NCBI GenBank assembly: GCA_003445095.1
Contig: DLVS01000335.1
Location: 1-11,497 of the forward strand
DNA from: Verrucomicrobiales bacterium
Lineage (GTDB): Bacteria; Verrucomicrobiota; Verrucomicrobiia; Limisphaerales; UBA9464
Direction: 5' to 3'
Length of the DNA: 11,497 bases
In this document: positions 1 through 6,243 of the stretch, piece after piece
Layout: each line of letters opens with the position of its first letter
How positions within the stretch are numbered: the first letter of the stretch is position 1
Position numbers and translations under genes: made by a program
Notes under the pieces: model-generated
Told to the model about the DNA's origin: nothing
The model's database searches: none
Seen by the model: the letters and a program-made list of their open reading frames with translations, nothing else

Positions 1-2
1 AG

Positions 3-1505
3 GTGGGGAATAAGGTTCCGCACCCAGCGATCATCTTCCTCGTCCTCATGGCTGTCGTGGTGGTGCTGTCGCACGTCCTCCACCTCGCCGGCACGTCCGT
101 CACCCAGCAAACGATTGATCCGGCGACGGACACGCTTCAAACCAGCACCGTCAGCGCGCGCAGCCTGCTCACCACCGAGGGGATCCGCTTCATGTACACG
201 TCGGTCATACCGAACTTCATGGGGTTCACCGCGGTGGGACTCATTATCGTGGCCATGCTCGGCGTTGGGGTGGCGGAGGCGTCAGGCCTGATCAAAGCGC
301 TGATCCGAAAACTCGTGGCCGTGTCACCCAGTTGGGCCATTGCCTACATCCTCGTTTTCGTGGGCATCCTGTCGAGCATCGCGGCCGACGCCGGCTACCT
401 CGTGCTGATTCCCTTGGCCGGCTCCGCGTTCCTGAGCGTCGGCCGGCATCCGCTCGCGGGTCTGGCGGCGGGGTTTGCCGCGGTCGCGGCCGCGTTCACA
501 GTGAACATGCTCATCAAGCCGCTGGATGCCGTCCTGACCGAGTTCACCAACGACGCCATCCACTTGGTCAACCCTGCACTCTCCATTGACCTGACGGCCA
601 ACCTCTGGTTCTCCATCGCGTCGGTTATCGTCTTGACCGTGGTGATCACGTTCATCACGCAGCGGGTGATCGAACCGCGATTGGGCAAATACGAGCCAGG
701 AAATGCGGGCGACCTGGCGGGAACACCAGAAAGTCCCGAGGCGAAGGAGGCGGACGCGCTGGGAAACGAATCCCGCGGGCTAAAGTTCGCTGCCTTCGGC
801 TTGGTGGGCGTCCTGGTTGCCTTGGGTTTCCTCACGCTCGGGTCCGGGGCGCCCCTGCGCAATCCGGAGACCGGCGCTCTGATCGGCAACTCGCCCCTAA
901 TGAACGGCCTGATCGCCGTGATCATGGTGCTGTTTTGGGTCACGGGCACGGCCTACGGCTTCGGTGCCGGGACGTTGAAAAGTTCCAACGATGTGATCAA
1001 GGCGATGGAGAAGGCGCTCGCCGGCCTGGGCAGCCTCATCTTCCTGCTCTTCATCCTCAGCCAGTTCATCGCCTACTTCAACTACAGCAACATCGGCACG
1101 ATCATGGCGGTGTCGATGGCCGATGTGCTCAAGACTGCCAGCGTCCCGCCGCTGATACTGTTGCTTGGCTTCATCGTGGTGGTCGCCATCATTGACTTGC
1201 TCATCACCGGAGCCATTGCGAAGTGGGCGCTCTTTGCTCCCATCTTTGTTCCCCTGCTCGTGCAACTGGGAGTGGCTCCGGAGTCCGTGCTGGCGGCCTA
1301 TCGCGTCGCGGACTCGCCAATGAACGTGATCACCCCGCTGAACGCGTACTTCGCACTGGTGGTCGTCTTTGCCCAGAAGTACGACAAGAACGCGGGCGTC
1401 GGCACCCTCGTCGCGCTGATGATTCCGTATGTCATCACCATCTTTATCGTCTGGACGCTATTCTTCGTCGCGTGGTTCCTGCTGGGGCTACCGTGGGGAT
1501 TGTAA
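3..1505 (+). CDS. AbgT-family transporter (p-aminobenzoyl-glutamate transporter-like), 5' end cut by the window
   Basis: This is a polytopic inner-membrane protein of about 500 visible residues, made almost entirely of hydrophobic helices. The N-terminal motif GNKVPHP, followed at once by a long membrane helix, is the AbgT-family signature; in E. coli AbgT it is preceded by about 20 residues ending in VERI. The first GTG here therefore most likely encodes an internal Val, and the true start lies left of the window. Other family-like stretches are ADAGYLVLIPLAG followed by VGRHPLAG (about residues 128-150), IEPRLG (about 223-228), and ADSPMNVITPLNAYF (about 436-450) in the C-terminal re-entrant region. 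The family imports p-aminobenzoyl-glutamate, a folate breakdown product, and some members export sulfonamides by proton coupling; the substrate here cannot be told. The C-terminus (LLGLPWGL) is complete. The gene converges with the oxidoreductase gene, whose stop lies 85 bp away. Confidence 0.93.
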   Translation: MGNKVPHPAIIFLVLMAVVVVLSHVLHLAGTSVTQQTIDPATDTLQTSTVSARSLLTTEGIRFMYTSVIPNFMGFTAVGLIIVAMLGVGVAEASGLIKALIRKLVAVSPSWAIAYILVFVGILSSIAADAGYLVLIPLAGSAFLSVGRHPLAGLAAGFAAVAAAFTVNMLIKPLDAVLTEFTNDAIHLVNPALSIDLTANLWFSIASVIVLTVVITFITQRVIEPRLGKYEPGNAGDLAGTPESPEAKEADALGNESRGLKFAAFGLVGVLVALGFLTLGSGAPLRNPETGALIGNSPLMNGLIAVIMVLFWVTGTAYGFGAGTLKSSNDVIKAMEKALAGLGSLIFLLFILSQFIAYFNYSNIGTIMAVSMADVLKTASVPPLILLLGFIVVVAIIDLLITGAIAKWALFAPIFVPLLVQLGVAPESVLAAYRVADSPMNVITPLNAYFALVVVFAQKYDKNAGVGTLVALMIPYVITIFIVWTLFFVAWFLLGLPWGL

Positions 1506-1590
1506 GTTGAGGTTCCGCAGGGACGGCCCGGTCTTCGAAGGGCTGACCGCCGGTGCACCTCTTCGGATTGCGCATTAGTAGGCACACCAG

Positions 1591-2649
1591 TCACATACGA
1601 CACGCCTGCACGAGGGCCAATTGGACCGCCAGGTCTTGTTCTGGCGTGAACGGAAGGGGTTGCTCAGACCGGATGGATTTCGCCAGTGCGGCGAACTCAT
1701 CGACATAACGTTGGTACGGTGGCAACGGCACTTCTTGCTGACCCTTTGCGTATGGTCCCGCGGCGGCGGCCAAATCGAGCACCAACGTCGGCGGTTCCAG
1801 TGGCAGAACTCTGGCAGTGCCTTGGGTTCCCGACACTTCAAAGCTGCGCTGAGCTGCGGCGCCCGGTTGCCGCGCCGCACAGCTCACAATTCCCAACGCG
1901 CGTGGATACTCGAAGACTGCCACCGTGTTGTCCGCCAATTCGTCGGCCGCACCGCCCACCTGCTGCAGCACGGAAGTCACCCGCGCCGGGGTGCCCAAGA
2001 GTCGGACCAGCGGATCGACCAAATGGCAGCCGAGCTCGAACATGATTCCACCCCTAAACTTAGCCCATTCGCCACGCTGCTCGCGGTTGCCGTAGGTATT
2101 GATCATTCCTCGAACGAGAAACACTTCACCCAGCCAACCCTCCTTCGCGGCCTTCAGCACGGCGACAATTCCCGGATGATAACGCCACATGTAACCCACT
2201 TGCAGCAAACGTTGACGCTCCGAAGCCAACCGCAGCAACTCTTGGAATTCAGGGAACGACGCGGCCGGTGGTTTCTCCAAATGCACATGCCGGCCAGCGA
2301 GCAAGGCCTCCCGAGCATCGTGAGAATGATTGGCTACGGCGCTCTCGACCACGATAAGTTCGGCCGCCTCGAACAACTGCGGTCGCGTAAGCCACCGGGC
2401 TTCCTGCGGCGCCCGAGCACGAACGGCCGGATCGTCGTCGCACAACCCGACCAAATCGAACTCGGGAGAATCCGCGAGCAATCGGTGCTTGGCCGCGAAA
2501 TGGGAGTAGCTGGTCCCGAGAAACCCGACTTTCACCCGCCGTTCTGGCGCTTGACCAGCGCGCGCCATGACAACTCCGGCGAGCGTGGAGCTCACACCGA
2601 GGAATTCCCGGCGATTGAGCAGCCGCTGAGAAGGGGCGACGGGGTTCAT
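1591..2649 (-). CDS. Tat-exported Gfo/Idh/MocA-family oxidoreductase
   Basis: This 352-residue protein belongs to the NAD(P)-dependent glucose-fructose oxidoreductase/inositol dehydrogenase superfamily, which oxidises or reduces sugars and cyclitols. A twin-arginine signal opens it: NRREFLG (Arg13-Arg14), a hydrophobic stretch to about residue 28, then a possible ARAGQA cleavage region, so export to the periplasm is predicted. The Rossmann start VKVGFLG is at about 39-45. The nucleotide-binding EKP motif is at 125-127, and the catalytic-region ELGCHLVD lies at 205-212, with His209 and Asp212 in the family GxHxxD positions. I chose the ATG at 2649 because the Tat motif follows it at the usual distance; a TTG further upstream would add 18 unconvincing residues. 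No clear Shine-Dalgarno site is visible. The gene stands alone between a convergent transporter gene and a gene-poor gap. Its substrate cannot be assigned; family members of this type are abundant in Verrucomicrobiota and Planctomycetota. Confidence 0.92.
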   Translation of the reverse strand: MNPVAPSQRLLNRREFLGVSSTLAGVVMARAGQAPERRVKVGFLGTSYSHFAAKHRLLADSPEFDLVGLCDDDPAVRARAPQEARWLTRPQLFEAAELIVVESAVANHSHDAREALLAGRHVHLEKPPAASFPEFQELLRLASERQRLLQVGYMWRYHPGIVAVLKAAKEGWLGEVFLVRGMINTYGNREQRGEWAKFRGGIMFELGCHLVDPLVRLLGTPARVTSVLQQVGGAADELADNTVAVFEYPRALGIVSCAARQPGAAAQRSFEVSGTQGTARVLPLEPPTLVLDLAAAAGPYAKGQQEVPLPPYQRYVDEFAALAKSIRSEQPLPFTPEQDLAVQLALVQACRM

Positions 2650-3074
2650 TCTATTACGTGCGGACCACGCCACAATCGGACCAACCTCGGACCGCAAGCG
2701 CAAACAAACGCTGATCGTTCAACCGTGTGAACCTCACGCAAGCGATGGAGAATTCTCACGCACATCGGCTGAAAAATGATTGGGTAGAATGGCGTGGCCG
2801 TAATTCGTGCATCCACTCGAAAGAGGAGCGCTCGACGAATTTCGCACGAAAGGCCGGACGGCACTGCGCGGGAACGAGGGTCAAAGCAACGAATCTTTCG
2901 CACCATCAATCTCGCGTTCCTCGGCTGATGGATCGCGTCCGCTCCGTGCAGAACGACCGGTGCGTCATGCGTAATGCAATTTAGTTCACCTCCGTTTCGG
3001 CTGCACCAACGAGGAAGATTCACGACTCGATGGCTACTGGAATTGGCCGGGTTTCTCCCTCGCTGATTGAGAGG
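2650..3074. other. Gene-poor stretch, nothing recognised
   Basis: This is the first half of the 876-base gap between the oxidoreductase start and the glycosyltransferase-like gene. Short open frames exist on both strands, but their translations are Arg/His-rich and compositionally unlike their neighbours, with no recognisable motif. The promoter of the oxidoreductase presumably lies near 2660-2760 on the minus strand, but I cannot point to convincing -35 and -10 boxes. A perfect GGAGGTGA lies on the minus strand near 2988-2995; the nearest starts after it give only very short open frames. Confidence 0.5.
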
Positions 3075-3080
3075 AATCGA

Positions 3081-3096
3081 CCAGTCTTTTGACTGG
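3081..3096. repeat. Short perfect inverted repeat (6-bp arms, TTTT loop)
   Basis: CCAGTC at 3081-3086 pairs perfectly with GACTGG at 3091-3096 around a TTTT loop. It lies in the gene-free region ahead of a larger palindrome and the strong terminator. It could be part of a structured transcript or just a chance hairpin, and no T-tract follows it. Confidence 0.5.
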
Positions 3097-3132
3097 CAAT
3101 TCGCGTGCCCCTGAATGAATGGGCCGCACCGA

Positions 3133-3151
3133 ATCGAACCCCGGGTTCGAT
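3133..3151. repeat. Perfect 9-bp inverted repeat
   Basis: ATCGAACCC (3133-3141) and GGGTTCGAT (3143-3151) are exact reverse complements around one central C. As RNA it would form an 8-bp stem with a CCG loop; as DNA it is a near-palindrome that could bind a dimeric protein. The GGTTCGA core recalls a tRNA T-arm, but the flanks do not form the required 5-bp T-stem, so this is not a tRNA. Confidence 0.6.
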
Positions 3152-3155
3152 AAAT

Positions 3156-3281
3156 CTAACCGAATTGGCATCGACCTTGCAGCGTCCCTCTCGAGGTCTG
3201 GCTGGGTGGCCAGACTGGTTAGGGTCGTTTGGGTGGAAGCGCCGCTGGCCGGCAGGCCGGCGGCGCTTCTTTCTTTTTTCT
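3156..3281 (+). ncRNA. Possible structured noncoding transcript or leader ending in an intrinsic terminator
   Basis: The stretch can be drawn as a closing stem, CTAACC (3156-3161) with GGTTAG (3217-3222), enclosing a 7-bp hairpin GTCTGGC/GCCAGAC (3196-3202 and 3209-3215). A competing helix is GACCT (3173-3177) with AGGTC (3194-3198), which overlaps that hairpin by three bases. A strong terminator follows. No convincing + strand protein gene ends here, so a small RNA or an attenuated leader is the simplest explanation for the terminator. It matches none of the RNAs I know by sequence: tmRNA, RNase P RNA, SRP RNA and tRNA are all excluded by missing core motifs. A decayed gene's leftover terminator is the main alternative. 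Confidence 0.3.
3236..3281 (+). terminator. Strong rho-independent terminator
   Basis: The left arm at 3237-3245 (AAGCGCCGC) pairs exactly with 3260-3268 (GCGGCGCTT). The helix continues through a T-G wobble and GGCC/GGCC to a GGCA loop at 3251-3254, and one further outer G-C pair (3236/3269) extends it. The stem is about 15 bp and is followed by the T-rich run CTTTCTTTTTTCT. The T-tract is only on the + side, so it ends + strand transcription. It lies about 245 bases before the glycosyltransferase-like start, so it would insulate that gene from upstream transcription. Confidence 0.85.
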
Positions 3282-3282
3282 G

Positions 3283-3500
3283 TTGGCCTATCAGGAACTC
3301 CAAGCCGCGCACGAAGCTCATGAAGTCATCCCCGCGTTCCACGCCTTGCAACAAGTCCCAGGTGTGGTCTTTCTGGAACGGGGCGTGACTCTCGCGAGGG
3401 AATTGCGCGAGAAACTCGGCCGGTCTTGGTGGCCCACTCGCCTTCAAGCCCAATTTGATCTTCGCCCGAGCCTTCCGGGGTTGTTTCCTACTGTCGCCGT
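3283..3500 (-). pseudogene. Possible decayed coding fragment, minus strand
   Basis: The minus strand reads open here with protein-like composition, for example AEFLAQFPRESHAPF, HTWDLLQGVERGDDF and MSFVRGLEFLIG. In the best 43 codons about four fifths end in G or C, as in the real neighbouring genes. The frame stays open in both directions, but that extension looks artificial. Downstream it runs through the reverse side of the terminator hairpin. Upstream the only ATG (3609) sits inside the divergent glycosyltransferase-like gene. An AAGGAG lies on this strand near 3509-3514 with no usable start codon at normal spacing. I recognise no family. It could be the C-terminal remnant of a lost gene, an unannotated short gene with an unusual start, or a chance frame. 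Confidence 0.3.
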
Positions 3501-3525
3501 TAGTGCTCCTTAGTAAGCTTAGCGC

Positions 3526-4305
3526 ATGCAGACGCTGCTGGCCGACCCGAAGCCGACCGTTGGGTTCGTAATCGGAACTTTTGCGGCCGTTCCGTACATC
3601 CACTTGCACTTGGAGTCGCGTCGGCGGTCGTATCCGGAAGTCCCGGTGCTGGTTTGCGACGACGGAAGCTTACGCGGCCAGGAATTAGCTGATTTGTGTG
3701 AGCGCTACGGAGCTGAGTTTTGGACGCGTCCAGCACGCCTCGCTCCGACGCTGGGCGATCTGGCGGCGGTGGCGACCGGAATGGAATGGGCGGAGAAGCG
3801 GCGAATTGAAATCCTCGTCAAGTTTTCCCGACGATTCCTCCCCTTGGGATCGTGGGTCGAATCTTTGGGTTCGCTCGCCTACGCTGCGCAAGACGCAACC
3901 TACGGCGGGGAATGCCGCGATTTCGGCTTTCCGTTGCGAACGGAATCCGTCGGGTATCACGTTCCCTCGTGGATCGCGGCCGGTGGATTAACCGGCATTC
4001 GTTGCGCGGTGGCGGCCGGCCAATACCAGTTCGTGGAAGACTTTCTGTATGACTTGGCGGTCCAAGTGAAGACCCAGTGTGTGTCGAGTAGTCGCGGTGA
4101 CGAACTCTCTGAAGCGTCGTCTGCCGTCCGTCACTGGCCCATGTTGGGGCGGGGGCGACTAGAGCGGCGCCAGGAGTTTTTATGGCACGATTTGGATACG
4201 CCGGTGGACTACGCCCGGATCGCTCGGCTGTGGGACCTGCCCTACGGCGTCGAGGATTTTGCCGATCCCAACATGGGCGAAGGCGACGGAACCGGTGAGG
4301 TGTGA
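3526..4305 (+). CDS. GT2-like (GT-A fold) glycosyltransferase-related protein
   Basis: This 259-residue soluble protein starts like a GT-A nucleotide-sugar transferase: TVGFVIGTFAAVPY (11-24), then VLVCDDGS (41-48), where the Asp pair is the usual nucleotide-binding position of GT2 enzymes. It then reads ELADLCERYGAEF. Where a classical enzyme has the metal-binding DxD, this one has ILVKFSRRFLP (96-106) with no acidic pair, so metal-independent chemistry or a non-catalytic role is possible. There is no signal peptide or membrane helix. The gene converges on the GT9-like gene with only 23 bp between the stop codons, which suggests a shared role in making a surface glycan. The ATG at 3526 is the first in frame and no clear ribosome-binding site precedes it. 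I am confident of the gene and moderately confident of the fold; donor and acceptor are unknown. Confidence 0.8.
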   Translation: MQTLLADPKPTVGFVIGTFAAVPYIHLHLESRRRSYPEVPVLVCDDGSLRGQELADLCERYGAEFWTRPARLAPTLGDLAAVATGMEWAEKRRIEILVKFSRRFLPLGSWVESLGSLAYAAQDATYGGECRDFGFPLRTESVGYHVPSWIAAGGLTGIRCAVAAGQYQFVEDFLYDLAVQVKTQCVSSSRGDELSEASSAVRHWPMLGRGRLERRQEFLWHDLDTPVDYARIARLWDLPYGVEDFADPNMGEGDGTGEV

Positions 4306-4328
4306 ATTCCGTGGCGAAGCGGCCTCAG

Positions 4329-5342
4329 CTACCAAGTACCACGTGCAACCAATCCCGCGGCAACCCGAGCGGCCTTCACCGAATCCAAGGCGCCGGCTTG
4401 TCCATTCCCGAGACACCACTCAATCCGCCGAATGACGTCAGAGGCCTGAATCAGATCCATGCAGCCGGCGATTGGACCGGGCCGAACCTCGCGGCAAAGT
4501 GAATCTGGATGATCATTCTCTGAGCCGTCGCCCTCGGGCTGTACCCGTGATCGCCAGCAGGGACCGTCGGCACAACAGCTCAACGCTCCGATCGTATGGA
4601 GAAAGTGGTGATGCGAATACGCTTCCCAATGGGGCGGTTCCCGTCCGCCGGCAATCACTACGCACGGCCGCAACGTCGGACGTCCCGGTGGACACTCCAC
4701 CGCCGCGGCCAAGTGCATGACCGAAGTGACCGGACATACGACCCCATGTGAGTGGTAAATCAGGCGGACCAATTGGCGCAGGTCCGTTTGACCCCGCAAA
4801 TCGAGAACGCCCCGCAGCGGCGGATGCGTATCCCCTGCGGCACCTACTTGGACGAAAAGGAGCGAGCCGCGAAAATGATCAACGACCTGCTGGAAGCGTT
4901 CCGGCGCCCACAGCTTCGTGGTGTAATCTCGTTTTCCACCGGAGACGATGATCCAAAACGGGATCTCCTCATCAAAAACCTCCCCCACCTGGCTCAACCA
5001 CGACTTCTCTTCGGCCGACAGGTGGATATCGCCCTTAAACACGGTTGGGCGGATTTCTAATCCCAGCTGTTCGCTTAAGAACTGGATATAGCCATGAATG
5101 AAATGAAAGGGCGCGGTATTGGACTCGTTGACCAACGGGTATTCACACGCAATGACCGCGGCGTCCGGATCATCATTGGCAATGGGCACCAAGTAAGGAT
5201 TGTTTTCCCAAAGTTCCGGGCAGGTCGTCCGGACATCCGTCAAAAACCAACCCGGAAAATTTTGATGAAGGTCGCGGACGGCCGCCGTCATCATCACGAT
5301 GTCCCCGGGACAAAGATCACACGTCAGGATGAGCTTGGGCAT
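4329..5342 (-). CDS. Glycosyltransferase family 9 (heptosyltransferase-like) protein
   Basis: This 337-residue protein resembles ADP-heptose:LPS heptosyltransferases (GT9, GT-B fold), which add a sugar to a membrane glycolipid on the cytoplasmic side. The start MPKLILTCDLCPGDIVMMTAAVRDL matches the N-terminal GDxxMxTxAxRxL pattern of the family. The C-terminal donor-binding half shows SGGKRDYTTKLWAPERF (134-150), and VVCPVTSVMHLAAAV (201-215) occupies the usual place of the family's sDSgxmHlAaAl motif. An unusual segment follows with Cys256, Cys257, Cys262, Cys283 and Cys294, possibly a metal or disulfide site. I chose the ATG at 5342 because the family start follows it directly; an upstream TTG (5360) would add six residues. 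A 9-bp palindrome lies 20 bp upstream. The gene converges with the GT2-like gene. The heptose donor is a family guess only. Confidence 0.87.
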   Translation of the reverse strand: MPKLILTCDLCPGDIVMMTAAVRDLHQNFPGWFLTDVRTTCPELWENNPYLVPIANDDPDAAVIACEYPLVNESNTAPFHFIHGYIQFLSEQLGLEIRPTVFKGDIHLSAEEKSWLSQVGEVFDEEIPFWIIVSGGKRDYTTKLWAPERFQQVVDHFRGSLLFVQVGAAGDTHPPLRGVLDLRGQTDLRQLVRLIYHSHGVVCPVTSVMHLAAAVECPPGRPTLRPCVVIAGGREPPHWEAYSHHHFLHTIGALSCCADGPCWRSRVQPEGDGSENDHPDSLCREVRPGPIAGCMDLIQASDVIRRIEWCLGNGQAGALDSVKAARVAAGLVARGTW

Positions 5343-5361
5343 GGACACAGCGCGCACCAAC

Positions 5362-5382
5362 CCATGACCTTATAGGTCATGG
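5362..5382. promoter_or_regulatory. 9-bp palindrome upstream of the GT9 gene (possible operator)
   Basis: CCATGACCT (5362-5370) and AGGTCATGG (5374-5382) are exact inverted repeats around TAT. The site lies 20 bp upstream of the GT9 ATG and 30 bp past the stop of the small membrane-protein gene on the same strand. No T-tract follows on the minus strand, so it is not a standard terminator. Its symmetry and position fit the binding site of a dimeric regulator, but no regulator gene is in the window. Confidence 0.4.
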
Positions 5383-5411
5383 TCACCCGTTGGGGTTGGG
5401 CTCGATCAACG

Positions 5412-5753
5412 CTATCCGCGCAAGGTTAGGACCACCAGGATCACGCCGAAGACCAAGATGGCCAAATTGCTCACGAGGACAGTGATGCACGTCAGCATCA
5501 TCAGTTTTTCGAGTCCGGAATAATGGCCCCAACCTCGCTCCACCTTCGCCGAGAGCCATTGCGGGGAGCTCGAAGGTCGGCGCGAGGACGATTTGGGCGG
5601 CGCCCCGGTCGGCCCGCGGACCTGTTGGGCTGCCGCCATTTCTGCCGGTCCCTCCGCGGCGAGCGGCCCTGTGGAGAGGGGCGAATAGCGCGGCGACGAC
5701 GAGCGGATCGAGGACCTCGGCCCGGCTAAGTTAGCGTCGGATTGGGATTCCAT
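5412..5753 (-). CDS. Small single-pass membrane protein, hypothetical
   Basis: This is a 113-residue protein. Its first 70 residues are rich in Ser, Pro, Ala and Arg and are probably disordered. One long hydrophobic helix lies near the C-terminus (from about MMLTCITVL to ILVVLTL, residues 85-110), ending in RG. The codons mostly end in G or C, like the neighbouring genes, which supports real coding. No family is recognised. A likely topology is a tail-anchored or single-span protein with the low-complexity part on one side of the membrane. It lies 69 bp upstream of the GT9 start on the same strand and could be co-transcribed with it, except that a palindrome separates them. The ATG at 5753 is the natural start, without a clear ribosome-binding site. 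Confidence 0.6.
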   Translation of the reverse strand: MESQSDANLAGPRSSIRSSSPRYSPLSTGPLAAEGPAEMAAAQQVRGPTGAPPKSSSRRPSSSPQWLSAKVERGWGHYSGLEKLMMLTCITVLVSNLAILVFGVILVVLTLRG

Positions 5754-5897
5754 TGGAGAGGTCTATTTCAAGCCCCAGTGAACAAGCAACAAAATTTATG
5801 AATGACCGTAGATGGGCTCTATTTCCTCCCTAATTGGGTCCCTCGGCTGCCGCCACGATGAACGGATGTGCCCTGGCGAAGAGGTCAGATATTATCT

Positions 5898-6166
5898 CTA
5901 CAACGTCACTTCCTCAATCAGGCTGCCGTCCAGTTTGGTCATCTTGAGTTTCAATTCGCCCTTCGTCGCCGTGCCCTGGATGAAGGTCGCGTGTTTCGGC
6001 TGCGGAGCGCCGCCGATGAGTTGCGCGATGGGTTGGCCCTCCTTCGCCGACATCCAGAGATGGTCGTGCGTGTGGCCGGAGATGATGCGCTTGTGTCGTT
6101 CTGCGCGGCGATCGGAAACGCGGAGGAACCTAACGCGGTGGCGGTGAGAAAATCGCGGCGGGTCAT
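5898..6166 (-). pseudogene. Metallophosphoesterase remnant with internal deletion and frameshift
   Basis: The minus strand begins with a clean Tat signal, MTRRDFLTATALGSSAF (ATG at 6166), reading on to PIAAQN. Near 6095-6105 the sense jumps to another frame, which reads AERHKRIISGHTHDHLWMS and continues to LDGSLIEEVTL before a TAG at 5898-5900. GHTH is the C-terminal metal-binding motif of calcineurin-like phosphoesterases, usually some 200 or more residues after the signal peptide. Here the two ends are separated by only about 25 codons and lie in different frames. The N-terminal metal-binding blocks (DxH, GDxxD, GNH) are gone. The simplest reading is an internal deletion that removed most of the enzyme and shifted the frame. 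The product would not be active. It is divergent from the secreted esterase. Confidence 0.75.
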
Positions 6167-6243
6167 GGCAGCGATAGGAACGTGTCTCAACCGCGACCGC
6201 AAGACCGCAGCGTAACCTTGAAACAAGGGAGTGTCTGCCTAGC

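Noticed and set aside
1621..2730. Long + strand frame (369 codons) antisense to the oxidoreductase gene
   Set aside because: The minus-strand protein has a Tat signal, a Rossmann start, EKP and GxHxxD motifs; the + translation has none and is low in hydrophobic patterning.
2986..2998. TCACCTCC on the + strand resembling the 16S rRNA 3' end, or GGAGGTGA on the minus strand as a ribosome-binding site
   Set aside because: The bases before it do not match 16S rRNA, and on the minus strand the nearest ATG/TTG frames close after a few or about 20 codons.
3119..3160. tRNA-like T-arm sequence (GGTTCGA / TCGAACC)
   Set aside because: The flanking bases do not form a 5-bp T-stem on either strand, and no acceptor or anticodon arm can be drawn. 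It is better described as a plain inverted repeat.
3154..3224. Possible integron attC site (ATCTAAC ... GTTAGGG)
   Set aside because: The outer 7-mers resemble R'' and R' boxes, but the right one misses the final pyrimidine, the inner L boxes do not pair, and there is no cassette or integrase nearby.
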